The notes: generated by a model not told the origin, from the sequence alone. A stretch of 64,000 nucleotides of DNA from Pseudomonas bohemica (GCF_002934685.1 NZ_NKHL01000118.1:1-64000), one strand, 5' to 3'. Counted from the first letter of the stretch, positions 1-8,785 are shown. Program-made: numbers and translations.

Positions 1-33
1 CGATTTTGAACGCTGCCGTTTTTTGAAACCGCT

Positions 34-3000
34 ATGGCTCAGCAACTGAGAAATAGCTGCCTACTTCAGACCATCCCTAGTATCGGAAGTTTGTTGATTT
101 TTCTCATGATGTACAACGTGCGTCTTTCCAATATGACGCTCGATGTTCTGTTGGACCTGGCGGACATGGAGGATGTCGATCCCTCACTTTATTGGATATT
201 CCTTAAAAATAAGCCCGGTCAAAAAGATTCGCCTAAGATCAATGTAATCGACTCAGTCATGTTTACCTCGCCGGAAGCCGTTCACGATTCAACAACACGG
301 CTAATTATTGAACAAGGTCTCGCCCACCACCGCCTCTCCCAACGTACCACCGAGTACATGACCAAAACCGATGGCACTTTCGAACGCACACAAACACTGG
401 CTGACGGCACCGGCCAGCAGCAATTGAAGCTGACCCAGCGTCTGGATTCGAACGGCCGCGTGGTGAACAGCGAGCGTGTCATCGGCGATGAAACGCGCAC
501 ATACGCTCTGGACCGCGACGCCTTGGGTCGAGTCACCCGGATAACGCGACCTGGCAGCTCCCTGATCGAACGGACCTACTACGGCTTCAGCAACCAGATC
601 TCCGAACTCAAGGTGGGTGGCAAGGTGGTGGTCACCCAGAAAATGGTCAACGATTCCACGTTGCAATCGCGCAAAGTCGGCAGCCGGACCTACACCTTCG
701 ATGACGACACAGTGACCCTGCCCGACAAAACGCGTTTACACACGCGAGTCGATGCCGAGGGGGTCCAATGGGGCGCAAGCGACAGCGCCGTGGCCAGCCT
801 GACGCGCAAAGAGGGTGTCACCACCGTGGCGTCGGGCAGCACCGCAAACGACATTTGGAAGCACAGCTTTACCCACCCCAGCCTGCCTGGCCGCATCAAG
901 GAGGCGCAAACCACGCCGCGCGGCGAATCGCAAAGTGCCGAGTGGCGAAGCCTGCGGGGCACCACTGTGGCTACGCTTCGCGGCGACGGCCATTGGCAGC
1001 GCGGTTTCGTCGATAACGAAGGACGTGTCCTGCGTACCTGTCAGGAGCATGAGGACGTGGCTTATCGCTACGACACATTGGGTCAACTGCAATCGCGTCA
1101 GGTCCAGGCACTGAAGGCCGGCGAGCAATGGCAGGTGCTCAGTGAGCACAATGACTTTGGCCAGGAGGTGGTGCGGACCTTTTTACACAACGGGGCGCCG
1201 CGCTTCGAGCAACGCATGACCTGGCGAGGAGATGGTCGCCTGGCGAGCAAGGCGAGTTACGAGGGAGGCCTGCTCAGGTCCAATGAATGTTTCAGCTACG
1301 ACGAACTCGATCGACTGCAACGCTATACCTGCGATGCCAACGATGCGGCGCATTGTCCTGAAGACGCCGATGGCAAGGCGGTCAAGGCGCAAGTATTCAC
1401 TTGGGACGCGCTGAACAACCTCGTCAGCTGCGTGACCACCGGCTTCGATGATTCCGTTGTGACCCGCGCGTTCAGCTATGACGACAGCACCGACCCTACG
1501 CGCATGACTGCGGTGCAGCGCGGTACCGAGTCCGAAGCCCTGGCCTGGAGCGATAATGGCTACCTCGAGGCCGTTGAAATCCAGGGCCCGAGGTTCGCCT
1601 ACAACGCCTGCGGCCAACTGAGCAAGGTCAGCGATGCCGACGATGTGCCGCTGGCACGCTATGAGTACGACGGCTATCAACGCTTGGCGGCGCAGTACGT
1701 CAATGCGGATGAGAGCATCCGTGAACTGCGCTACGACGGTGATGAGCTGATTGGCGAAGTCTGGTTCGACAAGGACCGCGCCGTTACCCGTCGCACCAGC
1801 CTCTCGGCCGGGCTTGCCGAGTATGACGGGGAGCAGGTGCGTTGGCTGATCGACGATCCGCAGGTCGGTGTCGCCGGGCAGGTCAAGGATGGCGAGCTCA
1901 GCCTGGCGCCGTTGTTGCCGTTCGGCGAGGGCGCCGTGCTGGACGAGGTGGTCGTCGGCTATAACGGCATGCGCCGCGACCCCGTCACCGGCCAATACCA
2001 TGCCGGCAATGGCTACCGAAGTTACGACCCGACGCTGTACCGTTACGCTCAGCCGGACTGGCTGGCCCCGGTCGGTGAGGGCGGTCACAACCCCTATCAA
2101 CACTGCCCGGACCCGATCAACCTGCATGACCCCAGTGGCGCAATCATGCTCAGCCGTTGGGAGCAGAATCTGGTCTTGCAGAACCTCGACCAGGAGCTCC
2201 AGGATACCCAGGCCATGGAAGTCGCTGGCAAATGGCGCGGGCTGGCCCTGTCGTTGGTATTGACGGTTGTCGGCGTCGTCGCAACGGTTTTCTCCGGGGG
2301 AACGGCTTCCACGTTGCTGATCGGTGCGTTGACGGCGCTGAGTGCCGCTTCGTTCGGGCTGGAGGTGGCTTCGGTGCTGACCGCAGAGTCGAATGCGGAA
2401 CTGTCCAAGACCCTTGGTATTGCCTCGATGGCCGTGGGTGTATTGTCCGCAGCCTGTTTCATGGGGACGATCAAGGCGGGCAGCAGTCTGCTCAAGCAAA
2501 CGATCAGTGCGGTCGGCCGTACGGTTCGTCTGATAGGCCGCGGGGCAAAAGCGCTCGGTCGCAGCTTTGTCCGCCTCTTCAAAGGTCAAGGACGCCTCGC
2601 CCAGATCTACAAAGCTCAACTGGGCGCCACGCGCCTCCCTTTGCGGATGCGCCTGCGCACGTCCATGCGCAAGGTGAGCAATTACCTTGATGCCCCTGCC
2701 GCACCGCTTGAGCCGATGCCCACCTACGACAGAAGTGGGTGGCTCGGTAAGCTGAGAAGCTATTGGGACGGTCCAGCCCCTCTGAACCTGACAGGACGGC
2801 CGGCCAGGCTCTACGAGTGGGCCAACCGTTCGCGTCTCGCCTCCGAGGTCAATGCAATCGAAGCGTTGGCAATCGAAGTCAATATTCTGCGAGGAACGGT
2901 GGAGTCGTCCGTAGCGTTGGCGCAAGGGGATGATTCTTCATCCATCAGCTCGCGGGCACGCGCCAGCCTTCGCGGCGATAACCCTTACAAGCCGCGTAAT

Positions 3001-3048
3001 GTCAGGCCCCGATACGATCTCTGGGCGGCACTTGGATTAAGCGGCTGA
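34..3048 (+). CDS. RHS repeat protein with variable C-terminal domain, 5' end replaced
   Basis: This 1004-residue protein has YD-type RHS repeats from about residue 100 to 640 (many YDxLGR/YDxxxRL units). The RHS core signature follows at about 648-702 (RDPVTGQYHAGNGYRSYDP, then PDPINLHDPSGA). Family knowledge: RHS proteins form a hollow shell around a C-terminal toxin or effector. The last 300 residues are the variable part, with two hydrophobic segments (about 735-820) and then an arginine-rich tail; I recognise no toxin family. The first 90 residues do not look like RHS and bases 61-300 are only about 45% GC by hand count, against 60-70% further in. The reading frame is closed by TGA at 7-9, so the gene does not continue upstream. 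I infer a 5'-truncated or recombined RHS gene. No T6SS or Tc toxin gene lies next to it. Confidence 0.85.
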   Translation: MAQQLRNSCLLQTIPSIGSLLIFLMMYNVRLSNMTLDVLLDLADMEDVDPSLYWIFLKNKPGQKDSPKINVIDSVMFTSPEAVHDSTTRLIIEQGLAHHRLSQRTTEYMTKTDGTFERTQTLADGTGQQQLKLTQRLDSNGRVVNSERVIGDETRTYALDRDALGRVTRITRPGSSLIERTYYGFSNQISELKVGGKVVVTQKMVNDSTLQSRKVGSRTYTFDDDTVTLPDKTRLHTRVDAEGVQWGASDSAVASLTRKEGVTTVASGSTANDIWKHSFTHPSLPGRIKEAQTTPRGESQSAEWRSLRGTTVATLRGDGHWQRGFVDNEGRVLRTCQEHEDVAYRYDTLGQLQSRQVQALKAGEQWQVLSEHNDFGQEVVRTFLHNGAPRFEQRMTWRGDGRLASKASYEGGLLRSNECFSYDELDRLQRYTCDANDAAHCPEDADGKAVKAQVFTWDALNNLVSCVTTGFDDSVVTRAFSYDDSTDPTRMTAVQRGTESEALAWSDNGYLEAVEIQGPRFAYNACGQLSKVSDADDVPLARYEYDGYQRLAAQYVNADESIRELRYDGDELIGEVWFDKDRAVTRRTSLSAGLAEYDGEQVRWLIDDPQVGVAGQVKDGELSLAPLLPFGEGAVLDEVVVGYNGMRRDPVTGQYHAGNGYRSYDPTLYRYAQPDWLAPVGEGGHNPYQHCPDPINLHDPSGAIMLSRWEQNLVLQNLDQELQDTQAMEVAGKWRGLALSLVLTVVGVVATVFSGGTASTLLIGALTALSAASFGLEVASVLTAESNAELSKTLGIASMAVGVLSAACFMGTIKAGSSLLKQTISAVGRTVRLIGRGAKALGRSFVRLFKGQGRLAQIYKAQLGATRLPLRMRLRTSMRKVSNYLDAPAAPLEPMPTYDRSGWLGKLRSYWDGPAPLNLTGRPARLYEWANRSRLASEVNAIEALAIEVNILRGTVESSVALAQGDDSSSISSRARASLRGDNPYKPRNVRPRYDLWAALGLSG

Positions 3049-3140
3049 GCCAATTGCCGTTCTCGGACGACGGCAAGTCAGCGGCCATTGCTGTCGGGAT
3101 ATTCACATGGGCCGCATCAACGAAACGACAGGTGATGATC

Positions 3141-3374
3141 ATGAGTCAACTAACAGGGAAAGTGGTAAGGCGAAACCTCGACGGAAGCTTCGGCTGGATC
3201 GAATACAAGCCAGAAAACGACGATGATCCTGAGGATAATCAGATTTACTTCATGTGGGATTCTCGCCGCGACGGCGTGCTTCCCGATGTCGATGCAATTG
3301 TGACATTCACCAAGGAGTCCGATCCTGATAAGCCGGGTGAGTACATAGCCAGGAACATAAGAGTACAAAAATAG
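3141..3374 (+). CDS. Small cold-shock-domain-like protein downstream of RHS
   Basis: A 77-residue acidic protein. Its strand pattern resembles a cold-shock (CspA-like OB) fold: GKVVRRNLDGSFGWIEY stands in for the RNP1 strand, NQIYFMW for RNP2, and VTFTKE...YIARNIR for the last strands. The aromatic set is altered from CspA (FGWI rather than FGFI, YFMW rather than FVHF), so it is diverged. I chose ATG 3141 because AGGTGA sits 5 bases before it; an in-frame ATG at 3135 overlaps that site. It starts 92 bases after the RHS stop on the same strand, the usual place for the cognate immunity protein of an RHS toxin. That role is an inference from position only; it may equally be an RNA-binding protein of its own. 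Confidence 0.7.
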   Translation: MSQLTGKVVRRNLDGSFGWIEYKPENDDDPEDNQIYFMWDSRRDGVLPDVDAIVTFTKESDPDKPGEYIARNIRVQK

Positions 3375-3846
3375 CGTGTGGGTATACCCGGTAGGGATGA
3401 ATGACTGGTCAGCTATGACGTGGGCCGGTCATCAGCCACATCGTTGTACAGACACGGCGTAGCAGATCATTGAGCAGTTGCAACCGGGGCAGGGCGTGCT
3501 GACGCACGTGGGGCATACGCTGCATGCGTGGTTGCTGGAGCATGCGGACGAGTTGCAAGCGCATGTGGTCGTTGCGCGGGAATGCAAGGGTGATTTAGAA
3601 GGCGGCCCTTACCCCCCTCAAGCGCGCTTGCCGCCATGGCGGGGCAGGTAATACAACTTCCGATGAACGACTGCCATCGCGGGCAACCGCACTCCTGCAA
3701 GTTTGGCCTGCGCCATTATTCTCAAAGCCGAGCAAACTATCAGTGTCGATGGCGCCCGCCTTAAAACAAGCACAGATCTTCAATGCACCTTCACAATCCA
3801 GGACTACGCTGATTCTTCCCTGCACATTTCCCGGAGATTGCGTTCC
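3375..3846. other. Intergenic stretch with a possible coding remnant
   Basis: No intact gene is seen in these 472 bases. On the + strand an open stretch from 3463 to 3651 (62 codons, TAA end, rich in H, L and E) follows an in-frame TAG at 3460-3462. A short ATG-started piece of 21 codons (3397-3462) lies in the same frame before that stop. This may be the decayed 3' end of a gene, but I cannot name the family. Bases 3672-3700 hold a partial REP-like sequence (GCGGGCAACCGCACTCCTGC). The remainder is presumably the promoter and leader of the hydrolase gene. Confidence 0.35.
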
Positions 3847-4666
3847 ATGTCTATCCTGACCCTCAAAGACGGCACCGAGTTTTTCTATAAGGACTGGGGC
3901 ACCGGTCAGCCGATCGTCTTCTCCCACGGCTGGCCACTCGACGGCGACGCCTGGGACGCACAGATGCTGTTCCTCGGTCAGAAAGGCTACCGCGTCATCG
4001 CTCACGACCGTCGTGGTCACGGTCGTTCGGGCCAGACCTGGGAAGGCAACGACATGGACACCTACGCCGATGACCTGGCGCAGCTGTTCCAGGCGCTGGA
4101 CCTGAAAGACGTGATCATGATCGGCCACTCCACCGGCGGCGGCGAAGTGGCGCGCTACATCGGCCGTCACGGCACATCCCGGGTCGCCAAGGCCGTGCTC
4201 ATCGGTGCTGTTCCACCGCTCATGCTGAAAACCGCGGCCAACCCCGAAGGCTTGCCAATCGATGTGTTCGACGGCATTCGCGCAGGCTTCACCGCGGACC
4301 GCTCGCAATTCTTCAAGGATCTGGCCGTGCCGTTCTTCGGCTTCAACCGCGAGGGCAGGAAAACCTCCCAGGGCGCCATCGATTCGTTCTGGTCCATTGG
4401 CATGCTCGGCAGCGTCAAGGGCGAGTTCGACTGCATCAAGGCGTTCTCGGAAACCGACTTTACCGAAGACCTGAAAAAGATCGACGTCCCGACCCTTATC
4501 CTGCACGGCGACGACGACCAGATCGTGCCTATCGTGGCGTCCGGCTACAAAAGTCACGAGTTGGTGAAGAGCTCGACGCTGCACGTGGTCAAGGGCGGGC
4601 CACGGCATGTGCACGGTACAGGCGGATGAAATCAACGAGGTGCTGTTGGGATTCATCAAAGGGTAA
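3847..4666 (+). pseudogene. Alpha/beta hydrolase (non-haem chloroperoxidase/arylesterase family), frameshifted near 3' end
   Basis: The protein starts [18 protein letters not shown] and matches the cofactor-free haloperoxidase/esterase family. It has the nucleophile elbow GHSTGGG (Ser at about residue 97) and the acid in HGDDDQIVP. The family ends with a catalytic His in a PHG motif and a helix ending in FIKG. Here the frame turns into [11 protein letters not shown] and stops at 4627-4629. The expected end ([21 protein letters not shown]) is intact one frame over at 4601-4663, stopping at TAA 4664-4666. A net +1 shift near 4597-4603 (one extra base or two lost in the GGGCGGGCCAC run) explains this and displaces the catalytic His. 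It may be a real inactivation or a sequencing error. ATG 3847 is chosen because the family begins there; the open frame further upstream has no family resemblance. Confidence 0.75.
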
Positions 4667-4686
4667 GGCTCTGCTGTAGCAGGGTC

Positions 4687-6294
4687 TCAATGCGCGTCGG
4701 CGGACGGCGCGCCCGGCGGCACGACCTTGCGCATCAGCGGCACCATGGCCACGGCGAGGATGAAGCAGACCATGATCGCCAGGAACGCATCGGCGTAGGT
4801 CTGGGTCTGCGCCTCGCGGTAGGTCAAAAGCCACAACTGATGCAACGCGGAATCACTGGCGTCGGTGGCGTTCTGGCCCAGCGCCGCAAAATTGCCGGTG
4901 ACCGTGGACAGCCAGTTGTTCATGGCTTCGTTGCTGTAGTTCAGATGCTCGGCCATGTGGGTGAAGTGCAGGTTGGTGCGGTCGTTGAGAATCGTGGCGC
5001 AGGCCGCGATGCCAATGGCGCCGCCCAGATTGCGCATCAGATTGAACAGCCCCGACGCCTGTTTCAGCCGTGAAGGGTGCAGGCCGCCGAGGGTCAGGGT
5101 GACGGTCGGCGGCACCGCCATCTGTTGCGCGAAACCCCGAACGGCTTGTGGCAGGAGCAGTTCATGGCCGCCCCAGTCGTGGGTGATCGGCGAGAAGTCC
5201 CACATCGACAAGGCGAACAGCGCCAGGCCGATCATCATGATCCAGCGCAGATCCACGCGGTTGGCGAGAAAGCCGTACACCGGAATCGCCGCCAGCTGGA
5301 ACACACCGGTGGAGAAAATCGCCTCACCGATGTCCAGCGCGCTGTAGCCCCGGACTCGGCCGAGAAACAGCGGGGTCAGATAAATCGTGGCGAACAGGCC
5401 GATACCGGTGACGAAGGAAAAGAAACAGCCGAGGGCGAAATTGCGATCTTGCAGCGCGCGCAGGTCTACCACCGGGTTGTGCACCGTCAGCGTACGAGTG
5501 ATGAACGCGATGGCGCACAGGCCGGAAATCCACGCCGTGGTGAGGATGGTCTGGTCGCTGAACCAGTTCCAGCGCGGGCCTTCTTCCAGGGTGTATTCCA
5601 GGCACCCGAGAAACAGCGCGAGGAACACCATGCTGATGTAGTCGGCGCCCTTGAGTAGCTTGAGGTCCATCGAATCGATGTTGACCAGAATCGGCACGAC
5701 GATGGCGACGACAATCCCCGGCACCAGGTTGATGTAGAACAGCCAGTGCCAGGAGGAGACGTCGGTGATCCAGCCGCCGATCACCGGGCCCAGCGTCGGG
5801 GCCAGGGAGGCGATGGCACCGATGGTCGACGCCGCGATGACCCGTTGTTTGCCGGTGAAGAACATGAACGCTGAGGTGAACACCATCGGGATCATCGAAC
5901 CGCCGAGAAAACCTTGCAGAGCACGGAAGGCGATCATGCTCTGGATGTTCCAGGCCAGGCCGCACAGCAGGCTGGCGAGGGTGAAGCCGACGGCGGATGC
6001 GCAGAACAGCCAGCGGGTGGAGAGCACCCTGGCCAGCCAGCCGGACAGCGGGATTACCACGATTTCGGCGATCAGATAGCTGGTCTGCACCCACGCGGTT
6101 TCGTCGGAACCGGCCGACAGGCCACCGCCAATGTCACGCAGCGAGGCGGAAACGATCTGGATGTCCAGCAGGGCGATGAACATGCCCAGGCACATGCTGG
6201 CGAAAGCCAGGACCTTTGCCGCGATGGCCATCGAGGCGGCGTCTACCGGCCCATTCGGCTTTGCTGCAGGTGCGCTGGCGTTGGCGGTGCTCAT
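4687..6294 (-). CDS. emrB: DHA2-family 14-TM multidrug efflux permease (EmrB type)
   Basis: A 535-residue inner-membrane proton-drug antiporter of the EmrB/QacA subfamily. It shows about 14 hydrophobic segments, an early LLDIQIVSASLRDIGGGL (motif D1 region), the motif-A-like GWLARVLSTRW after TM2, and the motif-C region APTLGPVIGGWI in TM5. The length is that of EmrB. Its start ATG overlaps the last four bases of the membrane-fusion gene upstream (ATGA), so the two are translationally coupled. With the adaptor and an outer-membrane channel encoded elsewhere it should form a tripartite pump. It is the third gene of the HxlR-adaptor-permease operon. The substrate cannot be read from the sequence. 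Confidence 0.93.
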   Translation of the reverse strand: MSTANASAPAAKPNGPVDAASMAIAAKVLAFASMCLGMFIALLDIQIVSASLRDIGGGLSAGSDETAWVQTSYLIAEIVVIPLSGWLARVLSTRWLFCASAVGFTLASLLCGLAWNIQSMIAFRALQGFLGGSMIPMVFTSAFMFFTGKQRVIAASTIGAIASLAPTLGPVIGGWITDVSSWHWLFYINLVPGIVVAIVVPILVNIDSMDLKLLKGADYISMVFLALFLGCLEYTLEEGPRWNWFSDQTILTTAWISGLCAIAFITRTLTVHNPVVDLRALQDRNFALGCFFSFVTGIGLFATIYLTPLFLGRVRGYSALDIGEAIFSTGVFQLAAIPVYGFLANRVDLRWIMMIGLALFALSMWDFSPITHDWGGHELLLPQAVRGFAQQMAVPPTVTLTLGGLHPSRLKQASGLFNLMRNLGGAIGIAACATILNDRTNLHFTHMAEHLNYSNEAMNNWLSTVTGNFAALGQNATDASDSALHQLWLLTYREAQTQTYADAFLAIMVCFILAVAMVPLMRKVVPPGAPSADAH

Positions 6295-7427
6295 GGGGCT
6301 GTCTTCCCGTCAGCGGCGCTGGCGACTTTGGGTTGCGAGGCGTCGGCGTTGGTGTCGACTTTAGCGATCACCGACAGGCCGGGACGCAGCTTGCCGAGCT
6401 TGCCGTCTTCGCCGTCCAGATAGACGCGCACCGGCACCCGCTGCACGATCTTGGTGAAGTTGCCGGTGGCGTTTTCCGGCGGCAAGACGCTGAATTGCGA
6501 GCCAGTGGCCGGGGCGAGGCTGTCCAGATGGCCATGGAATACCTGGCCTGGCAACACGTCGGCTTCGATGCTCACCGCCTGTCCGGGGCGCATGCGGGTA
6601 AGCTGGTCCTCCTTGAAGTTGGCATCGACCCACAGGCCAGTGGCGGGCACCACCGAAAGCAATTGCGTGCCGGCCGCGGCATAGGCGCCTACCCGTGCTC
6701 GACGGTTGCCGATCACGCCGTCGACCGGCGCGCGCAACTCGGTGTAGCCGACGGTGAGCCGGGCCATGTCACGCTCGGCTCTGGCTTGTTCAAGGGCGGC
6801 ACGAGCCTGTTGTTTCTGGGTCGAGATCACGTCCAGTTGACGCTGGGACGCAAGCATCGAGGCCCGGGCCTTGGCGCCGTTGGCCTGGGCGGTTTTGTAG
6901 GTGGCGTCGGCGCGCTGAAAGCTTTCGACGGAAACCGCCGAGCGCCCGGACAACACTTGGTAGCGCACCTGGTCGTCGCGGGAACGCACGGTTTCCGCGT
7001 TGGCCGCGTCAATACCGGCCTTGGCCTGACTGATCACGGCGTGTTGCAGTTGCTCGGTGGCGTCCAGATTGGCCAGCAAGGCCTGCTCGGCCGCCACGGC
7101 ACCGTCGGCCTTGTTGAGTGCCGCGACGTAATCGCGATCGTCGATCTTCACCAGCAGATCACCGGCGTGAACGAATTGGTTGTCGACCACTTTGAGTTCA
7201 GTGATATAGCCCGGCACCCTCGGTCCGATCACGGTCACATCGCCGCCGACGTAAGCGTCGTCGGTGGACTCGAGAAAGCGGCCCACGGTCCACCAGTGCA
7301 GACCGACAATCACTGCGCCGATCACAATGGCCGCACCGACTGACAACAGAATCAGACGCTTGCCCCGACCAGGTTTCGGCGATGTGGCGGCAGCGGCGGG
7401 CTCGGTGACGGTTTGAGGGTTGCTCAT
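6291..7427 (-). CDS. emrA: HlyD/EmrA-family membrane fusion protein
   Basis: A 378-residue periplasmic adaptor. It has a short cytoplasmic N-terminus, one membrane anchor at about residues 29-46 (LILLSVGAAIVIGAVIVGL), a biotinyl-lipoyl-like half (VPGYITELKVVDNQFVHAGDLLVKID), and a long alpha-helical hairpin rich in A, Q and E. The second lipoyl half (LRAPVDGVIGNRRARVGAYAAAG) and the barrel domain (WVDANFKEDQLTRMRPGQ) follow. It overlaps the permease gene by four bases and starts seven bases after the regulator gene, so the three form one operon. Its role is to link the EmrB-type permease to a TolC-like channel. Confidence 0.93.
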   Translation of the reverse strand: MSNPQTVTEPAAAATSPKPGRGKRLILLSVGAAIVIGAVIVGLHWWTVGRFLESTDDAYVGGDVTVIGPRVPGYITELKVVDNQFVHAGDLLVKIDDRDYVAALNKADGAVAAEQALLANLDATEQLQHAVISQAKAGIDAANAETVRSRDDQVRYQVLSGRSAVSVESFQRADATYKTAQANGAKARASMLASQRQLDVISTQKQQARAALEQARAERDMARLTVGYTELRAPVDGVIGNRRARVGAYAAAGTQLLSVVPATGLWVDANFKEDQLTRMRPGQAVSIEADVLPGQVFHGHLDSLAPATGSQFSVLPPENATGNFTKIVQRVPVRVYLDGEDGKLGKLRPGLSVIAKVDTNADASQPKVASAADGKTAP

Positions 7428-7433
7428 CGCGGG

Positions 7434-7982
7434 TTACCTGTGGTTCTGCAGAGGTTGGGAAGAGGGTGTAGGGAGTGTCTGGCGATAGGCCTCGCGACGG
7501 GCACGGCCGTGCTCCAGGCGCCACGCGGACAGGCTGTCGGCGGGGCCTTTGTAGCGAAGGCTGTGCTCGTGAAGGTTGATGCGCTTGCCGGTGTTGCCGT
7601 CGGCCAGTACCAGATCGACCGGCTGGCCGCTGGCCTCGTCGCACAGCTCAATGTTCGAAGCGTTGCCCGCGAAGTGCTTGTTGCCCCATTTCATTAGGGT
7701 CAACACCACGGGTCGGAAGTCGCGGCCGCGCTCGGTGAGCAGGTAATCGAAGCGCGCAGGCTTATCGCTGTAGGCGCGGCGTTCGACCAGACCGGCCTCG
7801 ATCAGACCGTTGAGGCGGCGGCTCAGGGTGCTGGGAGCAATGCCCAGGCTTTTCTCGAATTCGTCGAAACGGCTGAGGCCATAGGACAGATCGCGCAGGA
7901 TCAAAATGTTCCACCAGTCGCCCACGTGTTCCAGGCCGAGCGCAATCGGGCAGGGCATGTGAGCGAAACTTTTCTTTTTCAT
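7434..7982 (-). CDS. HxlR-family winged-helix transcriptional regulator
   Basis: A 182-residue protein. The HxlR domain fills residues 10-105: CPIALGLEHVGDWWNILILRDL, then RFDEFEKSLGIAPSTLSRRLNGLIEAGLVERR, then FDYLLTERGRDFRPVVLTLMKWGNKH. The Cys in the MPCPIA segment occupies the position of the redox or ligand-sensing Cys in several family members. About 75 extra residues follow the domain, as in the longer two-domain HxlR proteins of Pseudomonas. It is the first gene of the operon with the pump genes and probably represses or activates them from the inverted repeats at 8015-8076. The effector is unknown. Confidence 0.92.
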   Translation of the reverse strand: MKKKSFAHMPCPIALGLEHVGDWWNILILRDLSYGLSRFDEFEKSLGIAPSTLSRRLNGLIEAGLVERRAYSDKPARFDYLLTERGRDFRPVVLTLMKWGNKHFAGNASNIELCDEASGQPVDLVLADGNTGKRINLHEHSLRYKGPADSLSAWRLEHGRARREAYRQTLPTPSSQPLQNHR

Positions 7983-8014
7983 GGCCGTATCTCCAGAGCA
8001 AGGACTGCTTTGAA

Positions 8015-8076
8015 ATTATAACCGTAATATAATGCTGTAGCTTTCATCGTGCAAGTCACTATTATTTCGATAGTGA
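8015..8076. promoter_or_regulatory. Divergent promoter region with two inverted repeats (HxlR operator candidates)
   Basis: The 159-base gap between the HxlR gene and the divergent thioredoxin gene holds two inverted repeats with the same layout. ATTATA (8015-8020) and TATAAT (8028-8033) are separated by 7 bases. TCACTAT (8056-8062) and ATAGTGA (8070-8076) are also separated by 7 bases. Such spacing suits a dimeric winged-helix regulator. The first repeat overlaps a TATAAT-like -10 region. Assignment to the neighbouring HxlR protein is inference. Confidence 0.55.
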
Positions 8077-8141
8077 TGGGCGGTGTGTGTGAGATGGCGC
8101 CGTGAGTCGCTACACTGGCCGAACCGTGACGGGAGATTGAG

Positions 8142-8471
8142 ATGACTGACGAGTTTTATGTACCCGAAACCCTGACCCGCGCCGAGGTCGATGCGTTGGC
8201 CGGCGCCAGCGTGATCGAGTTCGGCACCAACTGGTGCGGTCACTGCAAAGCCGCGCAACCACTGATTGATAAGGTAATTGCCGACTACTCCCAGGTGCGC
8301 CGCCTGAAGATCGAGGACGGCAGCGGACGCCGCTTGGGGCGCTCGTTCAACGTGAAGCTATGGCCAACGCTTGTGTTCATGCGTGACGGCCAGGAGGTCG
8401 GTCGGCTGGTGCGGCCGACCCGGGTCGGTGATATCGAGGAAGCATTCGAGGGCGTGGTGCGCGAGGGCTGA
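8142..8471 (+). CDS. Thioredoxin-family protein (CGHC)
   Basis: A 109-residue cytoplasmic protein (no signal peptide) with a thioredoxin fold. The active site NWCGHCK places the redox cysteines at residues 32 and 35, and WPTLVF carries the cis-proline. The CGHC pair is the protein-disulfide-isomerase type rather than CGPC, which usually means a more oxidising potential. The start is set by GGGAGATTGAG just before ATG 8142. It is transcribed away from the HxlR-pump operon and shares the intergenic region with it, so it may respond to the same regulator. Its substrate is unknown. Confidence 0.88.
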   Translation: MTDEFYVPETLTRAEVDALAGASVIEFGTNWCGHCKAAQPLIDKVIADYSQVRRLKIEDGSGRRLGRSFNVKLWPTLVFMRDGQEVGRLVRPTRVGDIEEAFEGVVREG

Positions 8472-8785
8472 CACCTGGTAGTCCTGCCACCCTTTCAGCA
8501 GCACGGCTTGCCGGCGTTGACGCAATGTCAGCGATGAACAACTGAGCTGACACACCGCCAAGCCGGCGAACGCAAACGCCTATTGTCCGGCCAGACACAG
8601 GTCAGGCCTTCGCTACCTGCGCACATACGCCGCAACATCGATATCCCGGCGCTCAGAATCGCCTCCCCTCGGCTATACAAACAGACGCGTCTGTGACCGA
8701 TCATTGGGATGCTGGCATATGCCACTTCCGTAATGGGGCGCTGCGGCTCATAATCGCGCGATCCTACCGTGGTCGTGAGCCAAGC
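8472..8785. other. Intergenic stretch upstream of the TetR gene
   Basis: These 314 bases contain no convincing gene. Bases 8497-8570 hold REP-like arms (CACGGCTTGCCGGCG and CGCCAAGCCGGCG in opposite orientation). Bases 8681-8694 hold a perfect 14-base palindrome, listed separately, and the rest is the leader of the TetR gene. Confidence 0.5.
8681..8694. promoter_or_regulatory. 14-bp perfect palindrome, candidate TetR operator
   Basis: ACAGACGCGTCTGT is its own reverse complement and lies 91 bases upstream of the TetR-family start codon. Palindromes of this size in this position are typical autoregulatory operators of the family. No other copy was noticed in the window. Confidence 0.6.

Noticed and set aside
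1183-2925. Long open frame (580 codons) on the minus strand inside the RHS gene.
   Set aside because: It mirrors the codon bias of the RHS gene, has H/R/Q-rich low-complexity composition and matches no family; it is an antisense shadow.
3595-4659. 354-codon minus-strand frame opposite the hydrolase gene.
   Set aside because: Antisense shadow of the hydrolase; the plus-strand reading has catalytic motifs.
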